A DNA stretch of 42,451 nt from Treponema sp. (GCA_031260245.1 JAIRKH010000022.1:1-42451), one strand, 5' to 3'. Shown: positions 17,011-25,307, counted from the stretch's first letter. The notes: generated from the letters alone by a model not told the origin. Made by a program: numbers and translations.

Positions 17011-17064
17011 GTATCTGCGCTCATACTAGCCGAGGAGCGCAGATACATCGGTTGCGACTAGTAT
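17011..17064. other. Perfect 12-bp stem-loop with pseudoknot potential
   Basis: GTATCTGCGCTC (17011-17022) pairs perfectly with 17035-17046 across a 12-base loop. The first seven loop bases, ATACTAG (17023-17029), are the exact complement of CTAGTAT at 17058-17064, so an H-type pseudoknot can form in RNA. No T-run follows, so this is not a standard terminator. It lies between the HAD gene and the hnd operon, which converge. Confidence 0.55.
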
Positions 17065-17204
17065 AGGGCGACGCGTGCAAGTTTTTTGAAAAAGACTTGA
17101 AAAAACAATGAACGTATTTAAAACCGCCGTACGCGTCGCGTGAACGCCGCGTAATAGGATTGTTTACGCATCGGTCCTTCGGATGGCTTTACGGCGTATT
17201 CGAT

Positions 17205-17234
17205 AAAAAAGGACGGCGCATTAACGCCGCCCTT
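17205..17234 (-). terminator. Rho-independent terminator of the hnd operon
   Basis: On the minus strand, AAGG-G-CGGCG pairs with CGCCG-T-CCTT (one mismatch) around a six-base loop, followed by six T (complement of 17205-17210). It lies 27 bases past the hndD stop. Confidence 0.88.
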
Positions 17235-17260
17235 ATAAAGATTATCCCATCAAAAATCGT

Positions 17261-19015
17261 TTACACCGTATAGAGCGGACGAGGCGTATAATCGGTGTGA
17301 AGCAGTTCGTGCGCTTTATGGCTGCTGGGTTCGCCGAGGAATTCTTCGTATACCTGAAGGACAAAGGGGTTCATATGAGAACAGCGGTACTGGGACTTTT
17401 GGTCGTCGCTGTAAATACCCGCCATGCGCTTTAAACGCACCTGGTCCGTTGCGCCGTAAGGTTGCCCCCCGCCGGAAATGCATCCGCCTCGACACGCCAT
17501 CACCTCGATAAACTGGTAAGGGATTTCTTTGGACGCGGCTTTTGCGTTTCGAATACGGTTCAAAACCTCCGCGATATTGCCCATCTGATGCGCGACCGCA
17601 ATACGAATCTTCCTGCCGCCGCCGAAGTCAACATCAGCCTCTTTGACGCCCTCAAGCCCGCGCACGGGCGTGAAGTTCAGGTTCGGCAATTCTTTCTTGG
17701 TAACGAAATGATAGGCGGTACGGACGGCCGCCTCCATGACTCCGCCGGTAACGCCGAATATGGTACCCGCCCCCGTATAGGGACCGAGCGGGTTGTCGGC
17801 TTCCTGGTCAGGCAATTCAAGAATGTCTATGCCCACCTGCCGAATCATGCGGGCGAGTTCCCGCGTGGTAATTGAAATATCCACATCCTGCCCATGCCCC
17901 GCGCTCTTCATGTCGTCGTTGCGGTAGGTTTCCCATTTCTTCGCCGTACAGGGCATCACCGATACCGAATAAATCTTGTCCGGATCCACGCCCGCCTTTT
18001 GCGCCCAGTACGTCTTAATCATTGCGCCCATCATCTGCTGGGGCGATTTAGCTGTGGAGAAATGCGGTATCATATCCGGAAAGTACTTTTCCATGTAATC
18101 CACCCACGCGGGACAGCAACTCGTGATGAGAGGAAGCTCTCGGTTTTCAGAGAGTCGCTTCACCAACTCGCTGGCTTCTTCCATAATGGTGAGGTCCGCC
18201 GAGAAGTTCGTATCAAACACGGTCTTGAATCCGATACGCCGCAGAGCCGTGTAAATCTTCTTGGTGATGACGGTTCCGGGTTCGCACCCGAATTCTTCGG
18301 CGAGAGCCACGCGAACCGCAGGCGCTATCTGTACGACGCCGTGGACTTCCGGGTCTGCGAGTTTGCGCCAGACATTCGGGGTGTCGTCTCTTTCATAGAG
18401 CGCGCCGACCGGACAGTGAACCGCGCATTGCCCGCATTTGATGCAAGGACTTTCACCGAGCGGGACGCTCGCGGCGGGCGCTATCTTGCCGTTTATGCCG
18501 CGTCCCAAAAACTCAATCGCCCACACGTTCTGTATTTCCTGACAGACTTTGACGCACCGTCCGCAACGGATGCACTTTTCAGGGTTAAGCACGATGGACG
18601 GGTTGGACGTATCAAAGGTGAGAGGTTTAGCGATTTTCTCAAAGGGCGCTTCCCGAATTCCAAATTGCGCGGCCAAAGTCTGCAATTCGCAATGGCCGTT
18701 GCGAGGGCATTGGAGGCAGTCATTGGGGTGGTTGGACAGAATCAGTTCCAAAACAGTGCGCCGTACAGACACGAGTTCCGGGTCGTGGGTAATGATGTCC
18801 ATGTTTTCCGCGCAAAGCGTGGTGCAAGCCCGCGCCATACGAGGCGAACCGGGACCCGCGGTTCTGACGATGCAGATGCCGCAACTCGCCCACGCGGGCA
18901 AGTCAGGGCTATAACAGAGAGTCGGTATCTTAACGTCGATCATCTCCGCGGCTTGTATTATCGTCGTCCCCTCTTCAACCTGAAGGGGTCTGCCGTTTAC
19001 CTTTATGTTTATCAT
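17261..19015 (-). CDS. hndD: [FeFe]-hydrogenase catalytic subunit (HndD/HydA type)
   Basis: Makes or consumes H2 in the cytoplasm as part of a multi-subunit NAD(P)- and probably ferredoxin-linked hydrogenase. 584 residues: an N-terminal [2Fe-2S] domain (Cys34, 45, 48, 64), a His/Cys3 cluster site (His96, Cys100, 103, 109), two [4Fe-4S] motifs (Cys148-158 and Cys191-201), then the H-cluster domain. The three H-cluster signatures are complete: TSCCPAW (Cys300, 301), MPCTAKKWE (Cys356), and EVMACRGGCISGGGQP (Cys508, 512). This is the modular layout of group A3 bifurcating enzymes, not a sensory form. AAGGAG precedes the ATG, 12 bases after hndC. It is the last gene of the operon. Confidence 0.97.
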   Translation of the reverse strand: MINIKVNGRPLQVEEGTTIIQAAEMIDVKIPTLCYSPDLPAWASCGICIVRTAGPGSPRMARACTTLCAENMDIITHDPELVSVRRTVLELILSNHPNDCLQCPRNGHCELQTLAAQFGIREAPFEKIAKPLTFDTSNPSIVLNPEKCIRCGRCVKVCQEIQNVWAIEFLGRGINGKIAPAASVPLGESPCIKCGQCAVHCPVGALYERDDTPNVWRKLADPEVHGVVQIAPAVRVALAEEFGCEPGTVITKKIYTALRRIGFKTVFDTNFSADLTIMEEASELVKRLSENRELPLITSCCPAWVDYMEKYFPDMIPHFSTAKSPQQMMGAMIKTYWAQKAGVDPDKIYSVSVMPCTAKKWETYRNDDMKSAGHGQDVDISITTRELARMIRQVGIDILELPDQEADNPLGPYTGAGTIFGVTGGVMEAAVRTAYHFVTKKELPNLNFTPVRGLEGVKEADVDFGGGRKIRIAVAHQMGNIAEVLNRIRNAKAASKEIPYQFIEVMACRGGCISGGGQPYGATDQVRLKRMAGIYSDDQKSQYRCSHMNPFVLQVYEEFLGEPSSHKAHELLHTDYTPRPLYTV

Positions 19016-19027
19016 TGCGTTTCTCCT

Positions 19028-20818
19028 TTATTTTTTCACTATCGCTTTGAACTTACAGTTCTTGAAACATTCGCCGCATTTCAGACACTTGGACTGGTCT
19101 ATCACATGGAGTTGTTTGATTGAGCCTGCGATGCAAGACGCCGGGCATTTCTTGGCGCAGAGCGTGCAACCGCGGCACTTGTCCGCCAATATCTCGAACC
19201 TGACGAGGTTCTTGCATTTACCGGAACGACATTTCTTATCGTGGATGTGTTCGAGATACTCGTCGCGGAAGTTCTTCAGTGTGGAGAGAGTCGGATTCGC
19301 CGCTGACCCGCCGAGCATACAAAGACTCGCCTTGGTCATAGCTTTACCGATAGTTTCGAGCTTCCCGATGTCTTCCTCTTCGCCGTTGCCGTTGGCTATC
19401 TTTTTTAAGAGGTTGAACATCTGGGTCGTTCCGATGCGGCAAGGCGCGCATTTTCCGCAGGATTCGTCAACGCAGAAGTCCATGTAGAAACGCGCGACGT
19501 CGACGACGCAGTCGTCTTCGTCCATAACAATCATACCGCCGGAACCCATCATAGAGCCGTTTGCGGTGAGGCTTTCGTAGTCAATCGGGGTGTCAAGCAC
19601 CGCTTCCGTAAGGATGCCGCCTGAGGGACCGCCTGTCTGTACGCCTTTGAATTTCTTGCCGTCCTTAATGCCGCCGCCGATTTCAAAGATGATTTCTCGC
19701 AGAGTCGTTCCCATCGGCACTTCAACGAGCCCTGAATTCTTCACCTTGCCGGTGAGCGCGAAGACTTTGGTGCCTTTTGATTTCTCCGTGCCGAATTGGG
19801 CGAGCCATGCGCCGCCCTTGGTGATGACGACCGGGATATTCGCCCATGTTTCCACGTTGTTGATGACCGTGGGCTTACGCCACAATCCTTCGTAGGCGGG
19901 GAACGGCGGTTTGGGAATCGGCATACCGCGACTACCTTCGACGGACTTGATGAGCGCGGTTTCCTCGCCGCATACAAACGCGCCCGCGCCGAGTCGGATT
20001 TCAACGTCAAAGTTAAAGCCTGAATTCAGAATGTTCTCGCCCAAAAGCCCGTAATCGTGCGCCTGCGCTATGGCGATTTCCAAACGGTGAACGGCCAGAG
20101 GGTATTCGGCGCGTATGTAGATGAATCCCTGATTGGAACCGATGGTACGGCCGCAGATGGTCATGGCTTCCAAGATGGAATGCGGGTCGCCTTCGATAGT
20201 GGAACGGTCCATGTACGCGCCCGGGTCCCCTTCGTCCGCGTTGCATATCACGTATTTTTGGTCAGCCGATACGCCTTTGGTGGAATTCCACTTAATCCAT
20301 GTGGGAAAGCCCGCGCCGCCGCGCCCGCGGAGTCCTGATATTTTCAGCTCGTTGATAACGTCTTCCGGCGTCATTTCAAAGAGAACCTTTTCAAGAGCCG
20401 CGTAGCCTTCGCGGGCGATATATTCGTCTATGCTCTCCGGGTTGATGACCCCGCAGTTGCGAAGCACGATACGGACTTGCTTCTGGTAGAATTCGATGTC
20501 TTCGACAGCCGTTGACTTCTTTTGGGCGTTGTCGCCTTTATAGAGGAGGCGTTTGACCTCTCTCCCTTTGACGATTTGCTCCGCGACGATTTCGCGGCAA
20601 TCCGTAGGCTTTACATTCACGTAGAACGACTCTTCAGGCAGAACTTTGACGATGGGTCCCTGTTCGCAGAAACCGAAACAGCCTGTTTTAACTATCTGTA
20701 CCTGGTCTTTAACGCCTTGGGTTTCCGCTTCCGTTATGAGTCCGCGGTAGATTTCGTCTCCCTTGTTTGATTCGCAGGCGGTACCGCCGCAACAAAGAAT
20801 ATAATGATTGTACGCCAT
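19028..20818 (-). CDS. hndC: Hydrogenase flavoprotein subunit (HndC/HydB, NuoF-like)
   Basis: NAD(P)H-oxidising flavoprotein subunit of the hydrogenase complex; 596 residues. An N-terminal thioredoxin-like [2Fe-2S] domain has Cys pairs in CCGGTAC and GCFGFC. The central NuoF-like part carries the FMN/NADH region around LRGRGGAGFPTW and CNADEGDPGAYMDRS, an SLBB segment, and the [4Fe-4S] motif SCGKCAPCRIG. The C-terminus has two ferredoxin-type clusters, CRGCTLCAKKC and CLKCGECFKNC. In bifurcating hydrogenases this subunit holds the FMN where electrons are split. AGGAG lies inside the end of hndB; only one base separates the two genes. Confidence 0.96.
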   Translation of the reverse strand: MAYNHYILCCGGTACESNKGDEIYRGLITEAETQGVKDQVQIVKTGCFGFCEQGPIVKVLPEESFYVNVKPTDCREIVAEQIVKGREVKRLLYKGDNAQKKSTAVEDIEFYQKQVRIVLRNCGVINPESIDEYIAREGYAALEKVLFEMTPEDVINELKISGLRGRGGAGFPTWIKWNSTKGVSADQKYVICNADEGDPGAYMDRSTIEGDPHSILEAMTICGRTIGSNQGFIYIRAEYPLAVHRLEIAIAQAHDYGLLGENILNSGFNFDVEIRLGAGAFVCGEETALIKSVEGSRGMPIPKPPFPAYEGLWRKPTVINNVETWANIPVVITKGGAWLAQFGTEKSKGTKVFALTGKVKNSGLVEVPMGTTLREIIFEIGGGIKDGKKFKGVQTGGPSGGILTEAVLDTPIDYESLTANGSMMGSGGMIVMDEDDCVVDVARFYMDFCVDESCGKCAPCRIGTTQMFNLLKKIANGNGEEEDIGKLETIGKAMTKASLCMLGGSAANPTLSTLKNFRDEYLEHIHDKKCRSGKCKNLVRFEILADKCRGCTLCAKKCPASCIAGSIKQLHVIDQSKCLKCGECFKNCKFKAIVKK

Positions 20819-20819
20819 G

Positions 20820-21215
20820 CTACGCTCCTATAATATCGACAGAGGGGCGGTCAAGGATGCGGTTGTCGAGCAATTTTCTGCCGATGATGTGCTGTTTGAC
20901 AATTTCCTTGGCAGCCTGTTCGTCCACTCTGCCGTAAATGACGGGCGGCATACCTGGGACGACGACTTCAACCGTGGGCTCCGAATGACAGAGCCCCATA
21001 CAGCCCGTCTGTCGAACAATCACCTGGTCGACGAGCTTGTCCTCGTCAAGCGCCGCGAGAAAGGCGTCCAGCGTGACCTTTGCGCCTGCGGCGATGCCGC
21101 AGGTTCCCATGCCAACGATGACCTGAATTTCCTTGCCTTCAACATTGCGGCGGTTCAAATCCGACTTCTTGGACTCTCGCAGGGCGCGGAGTTCTTCTAA
21201 ACTCATTTTAGCCAT
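20820..21215 (-). CDS. hndB: Thioredoxin-like [2Fe-2S] protein (HndB-like)
   Basis: 131-residue small electron-transfer subunit with the thioredoxin-like ferredoxin fold. Visible cysteines are in GMGTCGIAAGA and in QTGCMGLCHSEP, the pattern of HndB proteins, which often keep three of the four cluster cysteines. In Desulfovibrio and clostridial operons this subunit accompanies HndA, C and D. An AAGGAG Shine-Dalgarno precedes the ATG. It is 12 bases after the GHKL gene and one base before hndC, so it is firmly in the operon. Confidence 0.92.
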   Translation of the reverse strand: MAKMSLEELRALRESKKSDLNRRNVEGKEIQVIVGMGTCGIAAGAKVTLDAFLAALDEDKLVDQVIVRQTGCMGLCHSEPTVEVVVPGMPPVIYGRVDEQAAKEIVKQHIIGRKLLDNRILDRPSVDIIGA

Positions 21216-21227
21216 GTGTGTTTCTCC

Positions 21228-21791
21228 TTATTCCTCTTCTAAAGATTGCAAATAATCTCTCAATAAAATTAGGCTCTCAGCGTCGTCGAGACTGCCGAGA
21301 GCGTCCAAAATCTCCGTTTTACGCACCTCATAATCGAGGTCAGGCAGATTGTTCGCGCCTTTGCGGACGCGGCGCAATAACATCTCGCGTGGACCGTCGA
21401 ACATAAGCGCGGTTCTAAAAAGTCCGGGCGCGTCCTCAAAAGGCGGAGTGTCGATATTACGGAGGTCAAACCAAGCGGTTACAGTTGCGCCTTTGCCCGG
21501 CGCCGATTCGATGTTCCATCCGCCGCCGGACTGTTCCGCGGTCTGAATCAAAAACGGAAGCCCTAGCCCTACCTTACGGCGCGGGTGTTTAACCCCGTCC
21601 GTCGTAAACGGGTCGGTCGCCCGCCTGAGCGTCTCTTCGTCCATACCCTTACCGTTGTCCCGCACCATAAAGTGGATTTCGTCTTTTTTTTGAGAATAGA
21701 TTTCCTCGATAGAAAGTTCCACGAGTTCAGCGCCGGACTCTACGCCGTTCTGGGTAATATCGGCGATGAGGTCGCTCAAGGTGAAGTGCAA
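21228..21791 (-). CDS. Stand-alone GHKL ATPase in the hydrogenase operon
   Basis: 187-residue protein that is almost only a histidine-kinase-type ATPase domain. The N box is DITQNGVESGA (residues 10-20), the G1 box DNGKGM and the G2 box GLGLPF. There is no dimerisation/phosphoacceptor helix with a His, no sensor and no membrane segment. It therefore resembles anti-sigma-type or partial kinases rather than a full sensor kinase. Its last ~60 residues form a charged helical tail ending in Glu. Such genes occur in [FeFe]-hydrogenase operons of other anaerobes, but their job is unclear. The start is TTG at 21791, supported by an AGGAG Shine-Dalgarno. Confidence 0.85.
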   Translation of the reverse strand: MHFTLSDLIADITQNGVESGAELVELSIEEIYSQKKDEIHFMVRDNGKGMDEETLRRATDPFTTDGVKHPRRKVGLGLPFLIQTAEQSGGGWNIESAPGKGATVTAWFDLRNIDTPPFEDAPGLFRTALMFDGPREMLLRRVRKGANNLPDLDYEVRKTEILDALGSLDDAESLILLRDYLQSLEEE

Positions 21792-21887
21792 AACAATCTC
21801 CTGTAGTATAGAGTGGGAAAGGTTTTTGTCGCTTCCTTTGAAACGAACAAGCTTCGTTCGCTAACAACAACCTACGCCGCTCCGCGT

Positions 21888-22379
21888 TTAATTGTATTTT
21901 GCGAAAATTTCCGGCAGTTGGTCTTTAGTCAGCTTGCCGTAAGTGTCTCCGCCGACGGTCATCACCGGCGCAAGACCGCAACACCCCACGCAACGCACTT
22001 CGTCTATGGAAAAGAGACCGTCCGCCGTAACCTCGCCCGGCGCGAGATTCAAGATTTTCCGCGCCTCCTCTATCAGGTCCGCCCCTCCCTTGAGGTAGCA
22101 GGCGGTTCCCAGACACACGGAAATCCTGTGTTTGCCCGGCTTTGTGGTTTTGAAGAAGTGATAAAAAGTGATAACCCCGTAAATCCTCGCCAGAGGAATA
22201 TTGGTCATGCGGGAAAGCTGTTCGGCCGCAGAGCGGGAAATGTACCCGAAAATTTCCTGCGTCTTGTGCAGTATCATGATGAGACTGCCCGGTTTTACCT
22301 TCCATGCATCAATAAAAGAGATAAGTTCCGCGGGAAATAGCAATTCCCCATCGCAACACGCCGTCGTTTCTGTTGACAT
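21888..22379 (-). CDS. hndA: Hydrogenase NuoE-like [2Fe-2S] subunit (HndA/HydC)
   Basis: 163-residue thioredoxin-like [2Fe-2S] subunit that shuttles electrons beside the flavin subunit. The four cluster cysteines are in CLGTAC and CVGCC with the family spacing (C-x4-C-x35-C-x3-C). The N-terminal helical part includes LHKTQEIFGYI, and ARIYGVITFYHFF precedes the first Cys pair, as in NuoE. I chose ATG 22379 because a GGGGGC run lies just upstream; ATG 22391 would add four residues and has no Shine-Dalgarno. First gene of the operon, 96 bases before the GHKL gene, with a promoter and palindrome directly upstream. Confidence 0.94.
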   Translation of the reverse strand: MSTETTACCDGELLFPAELISFIDAWKVKPGSLIMILHKTQEIFGYISRSAAEQLSRMTNIPLARIYGVITFYHFFKTTKPGKHRISVCLGTACYLKGGADLIEEARKILNLAPGEVTADGLFSIDEVRCVGCCGLAPVMTVGGDTYGKLTKDQLPEIFAKYN

Positions 22380-22401
22380 AAACGCCCCCATTGTTTAGAG
22401 A

Positions 22402-22438
22402 TTTTTCGTATTCTATACGAAAAAGACATTTTACACAA
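22402..22438 (-). promoter_or_regulatory. hnd operon promoter with a 23-bp operator palindrome
   Basis: On the minus strand TTGTGT (22433-22438), 17 bases, TAGAAT (22410-22415). The perfect inverted repeat TTTTTCGTAT-N3-ATACGAAAAA (22402-22424) covers the -10 box and predicted start point. This is a typical repressor position; the site does not match a full Rex operator (TTGTGA-type dyad). Confidence 0.75.
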
Positions 22439-22529
22439 GGGGGAGGAACGGTTAATTAAATGTAGAAATCGCGGTTAACGGCGCAAACCCCCCATACTCA
22501 TACGCTAGAGAAGCGACGGCTGTAGCGAA

Positions 22530-22544
22530 GGGGAAGGCTTCCCC
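22530..22544. repeat. Short GC-rich hairpin between hnd and the lipoprotein gene
   Basis: GGGGAA-GGC-TTCCCC can extend to 7 bp and is followed by TCTTT. It may be a weak terminator. The 155-base stretch from the hnd promoter to the next ATG shows nothing else I can name. Confidence 0.3.
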
Positions 22545-22595
22545 TCTTTAATTCGGCGAACTGAGGGCTAGTAATATCGGTAGAATTCTTGTATT

Positions 22596-23210
22596 ATGAG
22601 ACAAATGAGGAAAGCAATTTTTTTAATAACTCTGTCCGCATCGGCGCTTTTCATTTCGTGCGTCACGCGGCAGAAAGCGGTTGTTCCGCCAAAACCTGTT
22701 GCGCCGACCATACCTGAGAACATCATGGGCGAGGGGCTTGTCAAGGCGGAGAAACTGTCCGCCTTTCTGTTAGACGTGAATCAACAGGCGTCTGTCGGTT
22801 TTGTCGAGGACCTGTCTCGCTTTTATGTGGAGGAGGCGGCCGCCGAAGGAGTGAATCACGATGTGGCGTTTGCCCAGATGTGCCTTGAGACGGGTTTCTT
22901 ACGCTTTGGGAATCTGGCGAGTCTTGACATGAACAACTTTTGCGGACTCGGCTCGATAGACGCGGAACATCCGGGCGAGCGTTTCCCTAGTCCTCGCATA
23001 GGCGTGCGCGCTCATATTCAGCATCTCAAAGCTTACGCGACCGAAGAGCCGCTGAAGCGGGACCTAGTCGACCCGCGCTACAAATGGGTGAAGAAAGGCG
23101 TTAGCCCGGCCATTCAGGGACTTACCGGCAAATGGGCGATGGACCCGGACTATGACAAGAAGATAAACAGCGTACTTACGCGTCTTTACGATGAAGCGTT
23201 TGGAAGATGA
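22596..23210 (+). CDS. Lipoprotein with a glucosaminidase domain
   Basis: 204-residue predicted lipoprotein cleaving the glycan chain of peptidoglycan in the periplasm. A signal sequence ends at the lipobox FISC (Cys22), followed by a Pro-rich linker (about residues 29-45). The rest is a glucosaminidase/FlgJ-type domain with the likely catalytic Glu98 in MCLETGFLRFG, then NFCGLGS and FPSPRIGVRAHIQHLKAYAT. The start could also be ATG 22605. No clear Shine-Dalgarno is visible. It overlaps the next gene by four bases (ATGA) and heads a tightly coupled three-gene set with coaE and a SPOR-domain protein; cell-wall remodelling at division is a reasonable context. Confidence 0.88.
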   Translation: MRQMRKAIFLITLSASALFISCVTRQKAVVPPKPVAPTIPENIMGEGLVKAEKLSAFLLDVNQQASVGFVEDLSRFYVEEAAAEGVNHDVAFAQMCLETGFLRFGNLASLDMNNFCGLGSIDAEHPGERFPSPRIGVRAHIQHLKAYATEEPLKRDLVDPRYKWVKKGVSPAIQGLTGKWAMDPDYDKKINSVLTRLYDEAFGR

Positions 23211-23809
23211 GTGAAAGAATCATCGGATTGACAGGACTTTACTGCGCGGGCAAGAATCACGTTGCTGAAATCTTGGTCAAGAAAGGTTTCGCCGTGCTGG
23301 ACGTCGATAAACTGGGGCATACGGTCATTGAAATGGAACAGACGGCCATTGTGGAGCGATTTGGCAGAGGCATTATGGAGCGCGGGCGCGTGAATCGGAG
23401 ACTGCTCGGCGAGAAGGTTTTCGGAAGACCGACGGAGCTTGCCGCTCTGGAAGCGATAATTCACCCGCGTGTAAATACGCTCATTGAGGATTGGGCGGCA
23501 AGAAATGAAAATTGCGTCGTCAATGCGGCATTGCTCCACCGAACCAGTATCTTTCCCCGCCTTGACGCCGTCCTTGTGGTGAAATCGCCCCTGTTCGTCC
23601 GTCTCATTCGAGCGAAGCGCCGGGACCGTCTCCCATGGTTCAGTATTATCAGGCGGTTCAGAAGCCAAAATTTTTCTTTTCCATTTAAACTTTTATACAA
23701 AGACGCCGAAAATAAAAGGGGTATTTATATTATAAACAATGCAGGTAGAAAATTAGAAAAGCGTATAAATAAGGTTGTCGAAAAACTAAACTGTATACTA
23801 TCGTTATGA
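23207..23809 (+). CDS. coaE: Dephospho-CoA kinase
   Basis: Phosphorylates the 3'-OH of dephospho-CoA, the last step of CoA synthesis; cytoplasmic, 200 residues. The N-terminal P-loop reads GLTGLYCAGKN (residues 7-17), with Asn where Ser/Thr is usual. The conserved Asp-containing segment VLDVDKLGH follows at about 31-39, and LEAIIHPRV matches the family LE.I.HP.V motif. The C-terminal ~60 residues are more divergent and Lys/Asn-rich than the start. It overlaps both neighbours by four bases (ATGA at each end), so translation is coupled. Identification is good despite the P-loop change. Confidence 0.87.
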   Translation: MSERIIGLTGLYCAGKNHVAEILVKKGFAVLDVDKLGHTVIEMEQTAIVERFGRGIMERGRVNRRLLGEKVFGRPTELAALEAIIHPRVNTLIEDWAARNENCVVNAALLHRTSIFPRLDAVLVVKSPLFVRLIRAKRRDRLPWFSIIRRFRSQNFSFPFKLLYKDAENKRGIYIINNAGRKLEKRINKVVEKLNCILSL

Positions 23810-24561
23810 GGTTCAAATTTATGGAAAAGAAGAAAATTCTGCTGATAGCAATAATAACCGGCGTATTTTTAACCGCCGTGATACTATTTCCCCTTATCTT
23901 ACTTTCAAACAGCAAGACGACAGCGACGTCGGTAGCTGTAAGTCCGGAAATTCATAATATACCTCCGGCGTCCGCGGACGTGGTGGAAATGGTAACCTCT
24001 CCAGTCCAACAGAGGGAGTCTTCTCAGAACATCACGATCAATAATTATAGCCCAGAGTCTAACGCGGTGGAAGGCTCGAAAAACCCGGACGGCTCTGTAA
24101 CTATCAATGTTTTGCCGGTTAGTCCGAGTCAGACCGCGGTCGTAACTCAGACTCCGTCTGTGGAAGCCCCGCCCCGCCCCGCGTCGGAAAAGCCGACCGT
24201 AAAGCCGACTCCCACTCCCACCAGATCCTCTCCGCCGTCGTCAAAGCCGACCGTAAAGCCGACTCCCACTTCCACGAGATCCTCCCCGCCGCCGTCAAAG
24301 CCGACTCCGAAACAACAAGAAAAGTCCGGGTATTGGATACAAGCAGGTTCGTTCATCGTAAAAGCTAACGCCGAAAAAGCTAAAAAAACCCTTGACGGAG
24401 AAGGGATTCCTAAAGTGGTTGTTGAAAACAGCGCCGTCAAAGAGCAGACCGTGTTCCGCCTCCGTAGCGGACCGCACCGCACCAAAGAGGAAGCGGAGTT
24501 TTGGCTGAAGCTCGTCAAGGCTCTGGGCGGTTTTGAAGAAAGTTTCGTAACAGAGAGATAA
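23806..24561 (+). CDS. SPOR-domain membrane protein
   Basis: 251-residue bitopic inner-membrane protein. A short cytoplasmic start, then a transmembrane helix (about residues 10-31), then a low-complexity periplasmic linker rich in Pro, Thr, Ser and Lys. The linker contains two copies of an 18-residue repeat beginning KPTVKPTPT. The C-terminal SPOR domain (about 177-251) begins GYWIQAGSF and continues through VFRLRSGPHRTKEEAEFW; it binds peptidoglycan stripped of stem peptides at division sites. The upstream glucosaminidase lipoprotein in the same coupled set fits this. The ATG overlaps the coaE stop; an alternative start at 23821 would shorten the cytoplasmic part. Confidence 0.9.
   Translation: MRFKFMEKKKILLIAIITGVFLTAVILFPLILLSNSKTTATSVAVSPEIHNIPPASADVVEMVTSPVQQRESSQNITINNYSPESNAVEGSKNPDGSVTINVLPVSPSQTAVVTQTPSVEAPPRPASEKPTVKPTPTPTRSSPPSSKPTVKPTPTSTRSSPPPSKPTPKQQEKSGYWIQAGSFIVKANAEKAKKTLDGEGIPKVVVENSAVKEQTVFRLRSGPHRTKEEAEFWLKLVKALGGFEESFVTER
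24189..24296 (+). repeat. 54-bp tandem repeat, two copies plus a stub
   Basis: Two direct copies (24189-24242 and 24243-24296) with a few substitutions, followed by the start of a third. Each encodes 18 residues of the Pro/Thr/Ser linker of the SPOR protein. Copy number may vary between strains. Confidence 0.85.
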
Positions 24562-24725
24562 ATTCCCCCATTACCCACGGCTCTATTTTAATCGTTGACT
24601 ACACGGACGAATTTGCTGGCGCGTCGAATTTTTTATTGGTCCGCGGCTAATTAAGTCAAAAGAAGGCGCGCGTTTTATCTTACAATACATAGGGGAAAAA
24701 CGTAAATTCCGATTTTGTCAATCGT

Positions 24726-25241
24726 CTAATTTTGTTTAAAAAAGAAATCGTCCTTGAAATATTTCTTGAGCAAGTCTTCCGAAACGGCGTTTCTGCCGCT
24801 CATATCTGTATACGTCGCCTCCAGAAAACCCTTTGTCAAATAGAAGCATCCCAAAAGGAAGAATTGAGCCACCCGCTCGACCATACCCATCGCTTGGTAC
24901 ATCTTGATGGGGTTGTCGAGCGGAAATTCGTTCATTATATACTCAATAATGGCTTGTTGGGAAAGACTCACGGCGTAGATGATTTCAGAGACAGGATAAC
25001 CGTCTTTCATACGAGCTTTCCCCATACCCACAAAGAAACCGCCAACCAGGGAACGGTCAAGCCCTCTGTCTAACGTCCGTGCAAGCACAGGATATAATCC
25101 AACGTGAGACTCGATGAATTGTTCGTCCGACAAATCATTGTAGCGCTTGAGTTGCTCCGCCTTACGTACCTTGTCTTTCCATCGGACCGCGAAATCGCGG
25201 GATTTGGTAGTTAATGTGTCTATAAGAAGTCTGTCAATCAT
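24726..25241 (-). CDS. Helical hypothetical protein
   Basis: 171-residue protein I do not recognise with certainty. It looks entirely alpha-helical and soluble, with no signal peptide, and includes WKDKVRKAEQLKRYNDLS near the start, GFFVGMGKARMKDGYPVSEIIYAVSLSQQAI in the middle, and a hydrophobic QFFLLGCFYLTKGFLEA helix near the end. The pattern is reminiscent of sensory input domains attached to RsbR-like or kinase proteins, here without an output domain. Convergent with the SPOR gene; the 164 bases between them show no clear terminator. The promoter places the -10 box seven bases before the ATG, with no Shine-Dalgarno. Confidence 0.6.
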   Translation of the reverse strand: MIDRLLIDTLTTKSRDFAVRWKDKVRKAEQLKRYNDLSDEQFIESHVGLYPVLARTLDRGLDRSLVGGFFVGMGKARMKDGYPVSEIIYAVSLSQQAIIEYIMNEFPLDNPIKMYQAMGMVERVAQFFLLGCFYLTKGFLEATYTDMSGRNAVSEDLLKKYFKDDFFFKQN

Positions 25242-25248
25242 AGAAGCA

Positions 25249-25276
25249 ATTATAGCGCTTTCAAAACGAATTGCAA
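25249..25276 (-). promoter_or_regulatory. Promoter of the helical hypothetical protein (leaderless)
   Basis: On the minus strand TTGCAA (25271-25276), 16 bases, consensus TATAAT (25249-25254), ending seven bases before the ATG at 25241. Confidence 0.6.
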
Positions 25277-25307
25277 GCGGTAATTAAAAAGAAAAGCTAA
25301 AAAAGAT

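Noticed and set aside
17894-19123. 409-codon open frame antisense to hndD
   Set aside because: It mirrors the codon pattern of hndD, is Arg/His-rich and has no recognisable domain.
22433-22438. TTGTGT as a Rex operator half-site for the hnd operon
   Set aside because: The opposite half-site is missing; the bases are better explained as a -35 box.
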